Assembly: GCA_024516155.1 (NCBI GenBank)
Contig: JAJJXM010000054.1
Span: forward strand, 248,001 to 312,000
Direction of reading: 5' to 3'
DNA length: 64,000 nucleotides
Source of the DNA: Pyronema omphalodes
Lineage: Eukaryota > Ascomycota > Pezizomycetes > Pezizales > Pyronemataceae
Shown here piece by piece: positions 1 to 8,811 of this stretch. The notes beneath the pieces are model-generated. The model searched no databases. It saw only the letters and a program-made list of their open reading frames with translations, and had not been told where the DNA came from. The translations under genes and the position numbers were made by a program. Numbering within the stretch: position 1 is the stretch's first letter; each line of letters opens with the position of its first letter.

Positions 1-298
1 ACTGAATGCTTATGACGTGGTTGATGTTTGTCATAAGTAAAATGGGACTCGGGGCTACTTTGGGCGATGTAACTTTTGAACTTCCTAATAGTGGCAGTTT
101 GCTATACCCGTTATTCTCATTATCCTAATCCCCTAACACACCACTTCACGCTGACGATATTCTAACAGCTTCGCCAATCTTCCTCTGCTTAAAACGGCAG
201 GCGGATAAACCCTTTCGTCAAACGCAGAGTAAATTTCCAGCATGCGGTCGAAGTAGCTCCGATACGGACATGGCACACGATTGTGACTTCTCAAAGTA

Positions 299-1431
299 GC
301 TTCTCCTGAGCCATCAACCGCGCACAACGCAGCACAATGCACTATATCTAGTCTGCGCCGCCGCCGCCAAATACCCAACTTACTATTTCCTCCACGACGC
401 AGTCTCTCACGGACCAGTTCTCATCTCTTCCAAGAACAACTTTTCAAGACTACCTTCAGAACCAGGGTCTCCGTTTGGAAACATACCCCTCGTCACTGAT
501 CAGCGACTACGTCCCACATCTGAGCCACTCGAGAACATCGCCATCAACGATATTATTTTCTTTCGCCTTTTTGGCGACACCAACAAGCTCTCCTCAGCCA
601 CAGAGAATAATATGCTCAAAATCATCATCAGGACTGGTGCTTCCTGTGTCCGCGACATAACACTAGCTCTGCCGCTCTCCGCCTCTGTCGCCGATTTTTT
701 GATTTGATTTGATTTTCTTGAACGTTCCCAACCTGAAGGTTATGACGTATGCCACAGTCTAATTACATTTCGAGGCTCCAGCTGTTACCTTGGAGTCTCG
801 CTGGGATTCGCCCCAGAGCGTACTTCATTTCTTGGGCCTGTTGCCACCTCTCTTCCTCCTGCTGGTTTTCATTCTCGTCGTTACATTTTGGAGCCCTGTT
901 TGCTCTTTTCCCACCCGGCACTCTCAACTCGACACTCTGACTCCGTTATTCGTACCCTGTCTCTGCTCTCTTCTGCTCTCTTATGCTCTCCTCTGCTCTC
1001 CTATGCTCTCCTTGCCTCTGTCGCCGACCTTTATTGCGCCCTCCACAGTTGGCTTGAAATTGACATCACCTGGGTAAACTACGACGAGGACCTTGCGCCC
1101 ATTCTTACAACAACTTCCACCGGCCAGCCACTGTACCCAACCTCGGAGTCGCTCATCTCCTACGCTCACGAGACACATGTTCCCCTACACCTTACAACTC
1201 ACCGGGCAGAAGAAGGTTTCCGTTCGCAGCTAGGTGCTGCAGTTGGTCTTATGGGTCCGCAGATGAGACTTCAACAACTCTCTACCCCCCCATGGACCTG
1301 TCGATAGCCCCAGACAACACATTAGGGATACCCGCATGGCTACTGCCAGCCTACTGAATGACGAGCCAGACACGGAGAAGGAAAAGGAACAGGCTCCTCA
1401 GGATGGCGAAGATATGGAAGATGAAATTTGA
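299..1431 (+). pseudogene. Broken protein-coding gene interrupted by a retroposon-like insertion and a frameshift
   Basis: I do not recognise the family. One reading frame opens after a stop near 296 and runs to about 694, where a 319-bp element (695-1013) interrupts it. The same frame resumes at 1014-1307 if the element and one copy of the 14-bp direct repeat are discounted. The frame then ends shortly after a run of seven C at about 1285, but another frame continues directly to a stop at 1431 with an acidic Glu/Asp-rich tail. This suggests a one-base change in the C run. Visible pieces include YYFLHDAVSHGP, NIAINDIIFFRLFGD, GASCVRDITLALPLSASVAD and LTTHRAEEGFRSQLGA, which have the composition of a folded protein. 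No start codon was found; upstream of 299 the frame is closed. The lesions are seen in the sequence; decay of a once functional gene is inferred. Confidence 0.6.
695..1013 (-). mobile_element. Retroposon-like element, copy R1 (319 bp)
   Basis: It is flanked by a perfect 14-bp direct repeat (GCCTCTGTCGCCGA, 681-694 and 1014-1027), a target-site duplication. Read on the minus strand it starts with a GA-rich microsatellite and ends in a tail of ATCAA repeats and A's. It is closely similar to R2 (inverted) and R3. One-sided tail, duplications of 11-14 bp and variable 5' ends fit a SINE or the 3' end of a LINE. No tRNA-like A/B box or reverse transcriptase was found. Confidence 0.65.
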
Positions 1432-1455
1432 GGACATGTACTTATGTAATCATGT

Positions 1456-1769
1456 AGGAGAGAAGAGGAGAGGAGAGGAGAGGAAAGCAGAGGCAGGTTA
1501 CGAATGACGGGGTGAGAGTGTCAAGTTGAGAGTGCCGAGTGGGAAAAGAGCAAACAGGGCTCCAAAATGTAACGACGAGAATGAAAACCAGCAGGAAGAA
1601 GAGAGGTGGTAACAAGCCCAAGAAATGAAGTACGCTCTGGGGCGGATCCCAGCGAGACTCTAAGGTAACAGCTGGAGCCTCGAAATGTATTTAGACTGTA
1701 GCATACGTCATAACCTTAAGGTTTGGGACGTTCAGGAGAATCAAATCAAATTAAATCAAAAAATAAAAA
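1456..1769 (+). mobile_element. Retroposon-like element, copy R2 (about 314 bp)
   Basis: This is the same repeat as R1 in opposite orientation, starting 25 bp after the stop of the broken gene. The GA-rich 5' part, the core (ending in the shared stretch around CAAGAAATGAAGTACGC) and the ATCAA-rich 3' tail all match. No clear target-site duplication is visible. R1 and R2 together form a long inverted repeat with arms of about 315 bp and a spacer of about 440 bp. Confidence 0.6.
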
Positions 1770-2006
1770 CTCATATGACTACTGTTATGAAACGCTTTTA
1801 TACCTGTACTTTGATTTGTTGTGGGGAAGTTTTTTGTACTGAATATTACATTGTGTATTTTTTGTACCTGTAGACTTTTGTTCGCTTTCCTCATACAAAA
1901 TTGAGTACCATTCGCGTAAAGCACTTACTATATCGCATAATGTGGCAATTTCTTGCAGGAAACCATTCCCTTTTATTTTTCCAATGGTCACAATCGTTCC
2001 ATAGCT

Positions 2007-2425
2007 CTATTCGGGGCGGATAGAACAACTCCAACTTCACCACTATGAGAACAACAGAAAATCTGAATGGACAGGGGGCCACCTGCCCACCTGTCTATCC
2101 AAGTGCTCTATACACGTTGAATAGAAAATATGTCTTCCTGGTGCAATACGCTCTACCGTCCGTTGCGGAGCAAACAGGGCTCCAAAATGTCACGACGAGA
2201 ATGAAAACCAGCAGGAGGAAGAGAGGTGGCAACAGGCCCAAGAAATAAAGTACGTTCTGGGGCGGATCCCAGCGAGACTCTAAGGTAACAGCTGGAGCCT
2301 CAAAATATAATCAGATTGTGGCATACGTCATAACCCTAAGGTTGGGATCCTTCAAGAAAATCAAATGAAATCAAATCCCGTCCGTTGCTACAGAACGAAG
2401 GACAGTCCTCCAGTGAAGCTGCGGT
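2007..2425. repeat. Diverged repeat, copy A, split by element R3
   Basis: The flanks of R3 (2007-2166 and 2389 to about 2425) align with 63044-63219. Shared landmarks are ACTTCACC, AGAAAATCT, GACAGGGG, CTATCTATCC-like and GTCCGTTGCTA. It is an anonymous interspersed repeat without coding potential that I can recognise. Confidence 0.5.
2167..2377 (+). mobile_element. Retroposon-like element, copy R3 (211 bp, 5'-truncated)
   Basis: Matches the 3' two thirds of R1/R2 from the GGAGCAAACAGG motif to the ATCAA tail. It is bounded by an 11-bp perfect direct repeat CCGTCCGTTGC (2156-2166 and 2378-2388). The host sequence around it matches the repeat at 63044-63219, which lacks the insert, so an empty site is available for comparison. 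The lost 5' part fits target-primed reverse transcription. Confidence 0.65.
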
Positions 2426-2429
2426 TCGG

Positions 2430-5400
2430 TATAACAGGCGCTCTTTCTTTGCTATTCCTTTGGAAGGAAATGTCTGCATAAGCAACTTGAAAAGTCGAGT
2501 TGGTAGATGGAGAGTAGAATTGATTTATTCAGAGAATTTCAGTTGGCGCATTGTGGAGATCTTTGAGGATTTTTCCATTCCATCATATAGTCGGTTCTGA
2601 CTTTACGCCACACAAAATCATAAGAGTAGAGAAATTTTAATGTCATTCTTCATGCAATACATCGCTACATATATCTTATGCCGATACAAAACGCTTCGGT
2701 AAGACCGTAACGCACCGACGTCCCTCTTATAGGCTAGAGGTGGGAGGGCTTTCCATATCGGAGTTTCAGACCATCGGGGAAGAGATCTAGAACCGGAACG
2801 CGCCAGCTACGGAGGAAAGCCTCTCTCTGTGAGGGAGTGGGGCTTTTTTTTGTTTGTTCGAAGAATGGCTGTTGATCGGGTAGGTGAGCCGTGAAAGTGG
2901 GCAATGCATAACGGTCAAAATCTGAAATCAAAAATTGCATAGACAATTACATCCAACGCCCATAACTCATCTGTAGCACATGGAGAATATCAGTATCCCA
3001 TTGCTATTTTGCATACAAAACAGTACAGGCAATGAACCTTATACGTTAGTGACGTCAAGAAAGAATCCACGGTTACGCGAGTTTTCACTGATGTACGATC
3101 ATGCCAAGAACGTAATTAATACCTAGTTCCTCCGGTTGTCATTCTTCTCGAGTCATGCATTATTTCTCACTAGATCCACGTAATTACCTCGCGCTCACCC
3201 TCACAATAACTCAGTACGCTTGAGGTTTATGTAAGTTTTATTTTTTACCGCAATCAACGCCATAAGCTCCTGAAGATATAGCAGAATCCTGACCAATATG
3301 GATCCCTGTATACGCTTACAGATAATGGAACAAGGGATATCCGTGGTAGCCGATGAATTGTTTTCCTTATTTATTTCCTTCCTCCTTTTGGTCGCTCTAT
3401 ATATGTGTATCTAGACATCGAGACTGATATCTGTTCGTAATAAAACACATCGTTCACTTAAATGAATACAGAGTATGGTACCCACATAAGCAATAATCAA
3501 CCCCACCCCCCTCCAGAGCTCTCGGTCGTACAAACCAGTACAAAATGACGGCAATACCGGACTGTGCGGCTGGGAGGTCTGCGCAAAACACTGCAGCCCG
3601 GCTTGCTATAGGGCTTGTTTTTGGTTAAGTTCGGATTTGCTGTATGACGTATAGAGTACAAGTCTTAATTTTGTTTTCTTCTCCGATTTTGGGTTTTAAA
3701 TTTAGGACTTCATTTTTTGATGCCTTTTAATCAGTATTGGGATATCCTGTTGAGGTTTCCGTATTTGAGAGGAATGAGGGGTTTGTATAAAATCGCCGCA
3801 TAGTAGCGGATATTGCAGCCCGGAACGAATTTCTTCCAGCACATGTACCTGCATCAATTACATGACATAGTAGAGAAGATCTTTGTGCAGAATATTATTG
3901 GTTTGGAATATTTACGGATATTTTTTCCGGAGTTACGCACAGGTATGTGCAAACTGATAGTTTGTCTCTTCTCGGGACGAAGAGAATATTACAACTTGGG
4001 CGTCATGACCGAAATCAATGCGTAGAACTAGGCCTACCCCGGCTATGTACTCATTCATACCACGTGCTTAAACCTTATGGGATTAATATAAAATCGGTTT
4101 AACATGGTTTGTTTATGGATGTCAAAAGTCGCCTAGAGTTCCGGTGTCTTTGCCGCGCTCAGGGCTTACGTGATTGGCATGTGGAGGTGGGGTTTCCACA
4201 TTGGGTATATCTCCCTCTGTAGACGCGTAGCTAGCTGGATCACTATCGTTCTTAATGAATACACTCTTCCACCTCCACCTTTCTCTCGCATTCCCGTTTT
4301 ACAGACGCGTAGAGCTAGATCACCATCATTCTCAATGAATACACTCCTCCACCTCAACTTTTCTCTCGCGTGGTCTTTTGACAATGGAATCAATTGGTTC
4401 TACTTTTCAGCCGATTGGGGCCAAGATGGATGTGCCGTTTACTGACAAAACTCAAGATCGCTGAAACTGAAGCCCAGGATCATGGGTGTATGTGAGCATT
4501 TATTTAAGAAAGTGCGTGGAGTATAAACCTACCTGGTAATCACCGGTGCTGCCATGTTAGTAGTTAAAAGCTTAAACTGACCTTCATCAGCTCGCCGGTA
4601 GAGCCGCTTGACGTCTCCCGAATTGCAATTAATGCACTGCCTCTTCGGTAATTGTAACCGCAACCCCCGTCAGAATCTTAGGTTCTCTTCGACTTTTCAA
4701 TATCCTTTGTGTTGGCACCTTCTTCTTTTTGGTTGCAAAATCGTGATAAAAATAACATAATCCGGACTAGGAATATAGTCCCACTTATACATACTAAGTT
4801 AGATCTCGAGTATCTTGAGGTCTCCCCAGCTGACATCTTTGCACCAATAACCGGGTTTCATGACTGAGATGCAACAGCTCGGTTTTCCTTACTTCCAGAA
4901 CCCGGACAATTTCCCCAGATTCCGGGGCTACCAGGCTAGCAGCCTTGGCTGCACTCTGTCTGAATCTAACTTTATTTATCTATTTAATTATACGCCGTCC
5001 AGGCCGGCCTTTAAGGCTTATGCGGGTTGTTTGAATCTAACTACAATCTGAGTCGTCTCGACTAGCAGTACGCTAACTCCTTTAGGTGGCGAGAAAACAA
5101 TACAGTACAATCTACACGACTCCGGCCGAAGGCTGGCAGACTCTCTGGCAATCTAGTAATTATTTAGGGTACCGGATCGTTTACGCACCGAAATATGCCG
5201 TTTCGGTGACCAACGTGTCATACTAGCAATTATCACGAAGGAACTAGATGCGAGGCTGCGAGGCCAGGTAAAGCAACCATTCCTCATCAATCCTCGTCAC
5301 CAGATCAAAATGTGCACTCGTCGTATTCTTTACAGCTTAGCGTAATCTCACCTTCCCAAACGGTTTTACGAGGCTATGCACGCTTGTGCATCTTTTTCAT

Positions 5401-5759
5401 TTCAGGGCAAGCGACCACTCAGCCCTCATATACATCCAACCAATGGCCAGCCTTGTCGGTTACCCCAAATATCAATGAACGATCCTGCGTCATGCGGATG
5501 ACATTTTCCAAACCCTTCTGAAGAAAAAGATGCGTCATAGCCTAGAAAGCTCTGGATAAATAGAGGGTATTCCTTCCGCCTGTTTTATTAGACAGTCGTT
5601 GAACGTTCCTCATCCCACGAATCGGCACCACGATATTCCACGCTCTTTTACGTACGCGACGCCGTTGATCGCCGTCATTCACTCATTTACGCGTGTCCAA
5701 GGAACAAGATATTTACGACAACCTATAATCCCTAATCCTTAATCTTCAATTCCTGATAC
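2430..5759. other. Gene-poor stretch with one 82-bp tandem duplication
   Basis: No convincing gene was found. Open frames are short, lack family resemblance and do not splice into a longer protein that I can see. The only structure is the tandem repeat at 4221-4383. The last few hundred bases are the presumed promoter and leader of the FHA gene starting at 5760, with an AT-rich ATAAATAGAGG motif near 5556. Confidence 0.4.
4221..4383. repeat. Two-copy tandem repeat, unit about 82 bp
   Basis: The units begin at AGACGCGTAG (4221) and AGACGCGTAG (4303). Both contain AATGAATACACTC followed by CCACCTC and TTTCTCTCGC. They differ by scattered substitutions. Confidence 0.7.
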
Positions 5760-7181
5760 ATGGCCGACCCTCTTTCTGTTTCAGCTTCTATCTGTGGACT
5801 AATATCGTTATCTCAACAATTCATCGCTATCCTCTATTCCTTCTCTACCTCCGCTCTCGACGCCCGCCTTTCAGTCCGCAGGCTCCTCTCCGAGATTGAA
5901 TCTCTGCATACCGTCTTCCACCAAGCACAATCTCTTATCCACCGTCCACAGCTCTCCTTTCCATCGTGTGAGCACCTGGCTACAATCCTAACCGCTTGCG
6001 TCCTCATTTACTCCGATCTCGAACGGCATCTGTGTTCTTTCTCAAGTCTCTCCGATGTCTCGAATGTCAACGGTGCTGTTCTCGTCTGGCAAAGCTTAAA
6101 ATGGGCCATCAAAGAAGAAGAACTTAACACCCTAGTTTCCGATCTAGAACGCCAGAAATCAAATCTCATGCTACTTCTAGGTGTAATCACCTGCGAATCT
6201 GTCACTGAGACCCAACAAGCCTTATGCAAGCTCCAATCCCAAATGTCGCTCCTCCTAGAGTCCAACCAGCAGCTTAGCAATATGATGAACCGGCGATCTT
6301 CCTGTTCTTCAGTCGAAGGAATTACCTACGAAGCTATCCTACGCACAACTCGACTCTACCGCCGCTCTCATCTCTGGGAGAACAGCCACAGATTCTCCCA
6401 CACCACCGAAACAAAGCGATCAAGATGGAGTTGGATCTCCGGGCTTTCTACCAATGCATCAAAAGTTTCAATTTTCGAACTTCCCGTGTACCCTACGGAT
6501 CTCTGGAATCCCGAACACTATGAATTTACCCGAAGCACTCGAGCAAGCCGAACCAGTATTTCCCGGCCTTTAAGCACCGTTATCACTCGTCCACTCTCAG
6601 AAAAACCTACCCCGCTGGTCTTCCGTAGCTGTCGCTTCCTTCCTGCTTCAGATAAATCAGAGCCCTCGGTTACATCATTCCCATTTTCGGTCAGCGCACA
6701 AGCATGGCGTTATCTTCCTCCTGATGATCCCATTATCTTCGGGCGAGGTTCGCTTAGTAATCCAGTTCATAAAGATGAACACACACCCTGGATAGAATTC
6801 CCAACTCAATACATATCCAAGCGTCATTGCGAAATTTGGTGGAGGTTTGAAGCGGGACAAACTCAATGGTTTGTAAGGGATTTAAGAAGTGCGAATGGAA
6901 CTTTTGTGAATGGGGTGAAGTTGGTTCCAGAACAAGAAACTAAGGTTAAGGATGGGGATTTGTTATGGCTCGGGGTACAGTGGAAACGAACCTCGCCCCA
7001 GGAAGAGGGGTTTTATAGATGTATCGTTAAGTTGGGATTGTCGGTAGTTGGACCTAGGTTGAAAAATGCGGAGAAGGAGCAGCTATTTTGGAGGAACAGA
7101 TTGGTGAGGTTGAGAATGATGATGTGGCGGAAGAGAGATGAGGTTCTTGGAGTACCTGAGGAAATGGAGGGGTCAAGATAA
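5760..7181 (+). CDS. HeLo-like/STAND N-terminal domain plus FHA domain protein (paralog 1)
   Basis: A 473-aa single-exon protein. Residues 1 to about 150 start with MADPLSVSASICGLISLSQQ and form amphipathic helices, the pattern of the fungal N-terminal domain found on STAND/NLR proteins (HeLo-like). Instead of NACHT or NB-ARC, a serine-rich linker (about 165-315) leads to a forkhead-associated domain at about 317-430. The FHA marks are Gly328-Arg329, Ser353-x-x-His356, Asn379-Gly380 and Lys-Asp-Gly-Asp400; the domain binds phosphothreonine peptides. A basic C-tail follows. There is no signal peptide. A diverged paralog lies on the opposite strand at 20630-22060 and aligns along its whole length. 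Role is unknown; signalling or allorecognition-type defence is inferred from the N-terminal domain only. The start ATG is the first in frame and matches the paralog. Confidence 0.85.
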   Translation: MADPLSVSASICGLISLSQQFIAILYSFSTSALDARLSVRRLLSEIESLHTVFHQAQSLIHRPQLSFPSCEHLATILTACVLIYSDLERHLCSFSSLSDVSNVNGAVLVWQSLKWAIKEEELNTLVSDLERQKSNLMLLLGVITCESVTETQQALCKLQSQMSLLLESNQQLSNMMNRRSSCSSVEGITYEAILRTTRLYRRSHLWENSHRFSHTTETKRSRWSWISGLSTNASKVSIFELPVYPTDLWNPEHYEFTRSTRASRTSISRPLSTVITRPLSEKPTPLVFRSCRFLPASDKSEPSVTSFPFSVSAQAWRYLPPDDPIIFGRGSLSNPVHKDEHTPWIEFPTQYISKRHCEIWWRFEAGQTQWFVRDLRSANGTFVNGVKLVPEQETKVKDGDLLWLGVQWKRTSPQEEGFYRCIVKLGLSVVGPRLKNAEKEQLFWRNRLVRLRMMMWRKRDEVLGVPEEMEGSR

Positions 7182-8022
7182 TGATGTAGTTGGAGGATCC
7201 GAGGCGTAAGTGCGAGGTTGGGTATATTTCTTGGCTGGGAATTTCGTTATGTGTTATGAGATTATGGTGGAGTTTATTTTTGGATGCAGCGCGTTTGTGT
7301 TGTTCAGATTCACGATCTATGTAATAGTATACAACTACGTCAGCTGGTCTGGCGTGGACAACTAATGTCTAATCAATAATCAATAATAAATCACAAATTT
7401 ATGATATCCGTGGAAGAGTCTGGTTGGTAAATCAGAGGTCTAATATTGCCTTTTTTTTCTCTGGCGTTAGCACGATTGAGAACATTGTGAACCCGCTGCA
7501 AGCCTCTGACGAGCAAGCTGCTCGCTCATGCACGCATGCTCAACGATCACTCGTGCCATAAGAGGCAATACGTCACGATATCCATATTCAGCTCAGGTTC
7601 ATCGGGTATGATGTTCAACCAATCCATTTACTTTTTATTCTCCGCGTAAAACAACAAATTACATCTAGATCCTCTGATGTGTTGCATAAAGTCTTAACCT
7701 CCGAAGATACGATGCACTTGGAAATTGGAATCTCAATTTTGTTCATTTTTGATCAGCCTTCGGTTAATGTGCATGCTATCCTCCGAAAAACAAGTTTATT
7801 AAAGGTCATTAAGATTTTGTAAATACCCGTATAAGATTTACCACCATTACCCAACCCCGCCCCCGACCAAACGATCGAGTGACGCACCATGCCCCACGCC
7901 ACCATCGGTCACTCCGACGCCATCCCACAACCCCGCATCACATGCCTCGGTCCCTGTCTTTCAGCCCTGTATATGTACATCCGTATCCTTCATCAACAAC
8001 CCTAACTCCACGGGCACGCGAT
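7182..8022. other. Intergenic region and leader of the hydroxylase gene
   Basis: No gene seen. It contains the 3' flank of the FHA gene and the upstream region of the hydroxylase gene. A short out-of-frame ATG reading frame starts at 7890 and ends before 8010; it could act as an upstream ORF if the transcript begins there. Confidence 0.35.
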
Positions 8023-8811
8023 ATGACCCCCACCATGACAACGCTGCAAACACACTGGGCGAGCATCTGCGCAACCTACACGCCCATGCAAATCGAGCTG
8101 AGCGGCACCGTCTTAGTAATGCTCCTAACCTTCTACATCCCTTCTACAATCTTCATCTCTCTTCCCTACCTATTCCCCGAATGGTCCCGTCGCCATCAAC
8201 ACCAACCCCCGTCAAAGCAACCTTCAGGAAAAGATATCCTCCGCGCCTTGAGAACCTGCATCCGCAACAACGCCCTGAGCGCTTTCTTACAGGCATTGAA
8301 CTATTACCTCGGTGGCCATTCCTCTTTACGAATCACACCTATACTTCCCTCATTCTACGAGATATTATGGCAGTTTATATTCGGGTTGTTATTCCGAGAG
8401 GTGGCGTTTTATGTAGTCCACAGGGCATTACATCATCCTTTGTTATACACGACGATCCACAAAAAACATCATGAATTTACCGCGCCAATAGCATTTTCAG
8501 CACAGCATGCAACGTTTGTGGAACAAGTTATAGCCAACACACTGCCGATTCTCTTGCCGTATGTTATTGTGAAAGCACATATTGTTAGCTTTTGGATATT
8601 TCTAAGTTGGGAGTTGATACAGACTGTGATTGATCATAGTGGGTTTGAAATTGGGTTTTGGCAGGGGAAAAGTCATGATCGGCATCATGAGGTTTTTAGA
8701 GGGCATTATGGAACGCTGGGGATTATGGATTGGGTTTGTGGGACGGATGAGGAGGGGATGAAGAGGCGGAGGGAAAAGGGGAGGGAACCGAAATTGGGGA
8801 AGGAACTTTGA
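8023..8811 (+). CDS. Fatty acid hydroxylase / sterol desaturase superfamily protein
   Basis: An integral membrane di-iron oxygenase of the family that includes sterol C-4 methyl oxidase and C-5 desaturase, expected in the ER. The three His boxes are present: HRALHH (133-138), HKKHH (146-150) and HDRHH (218-222), counting from this start (262 aa). Hydrophobic segments flank them (about 23-45, 103-132, 170-205). The frame is open from 7879, with in-frame ATGs at 7942, 8023 and 8035. I prefer 8023 because it gives the family-like start before the first membrane segment, and the 7942 extension is low in complexity; 7942 would give 289 aa. There is no intron. The substrate cannot be told; it is not obviously Erg25 or Erg3. 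It is a single gene with no sterol genes nearby. Confidence 0.85.
   Translation: MTPTMTTLQTHWASICATYTPMQIELSGTVLVMLLTFYIPSTIFISLPYLFPEWSRRHQHQPPSKQPSGKDILRALRTCIRNNALSAFLQALNYYLGGHSSLRITPILPSFYEILWQFIFGLLFREVAFYVVHRALHHPLLYTTIHKKHHEFTAPIAFSAQHATFVEQVIANTLPILLPYVIVKAHIVSFWIFLSWELIQTVIDHSGFEIGFWQGKSHDRHHEVFRGHYGTLGIMDWVCGTDEEGMKRRREKGREPKLGKEL

Noticed and set aside
695..1769. Reading the inverted R1/R2 pair as one Mutator-type transposon with long terminal inverted repeats
   Set aside because: R1 alone has its own 14-bp duplication and R3 occurs singly with an 11-bp duplication, so the unit is the single copy, not the pair.
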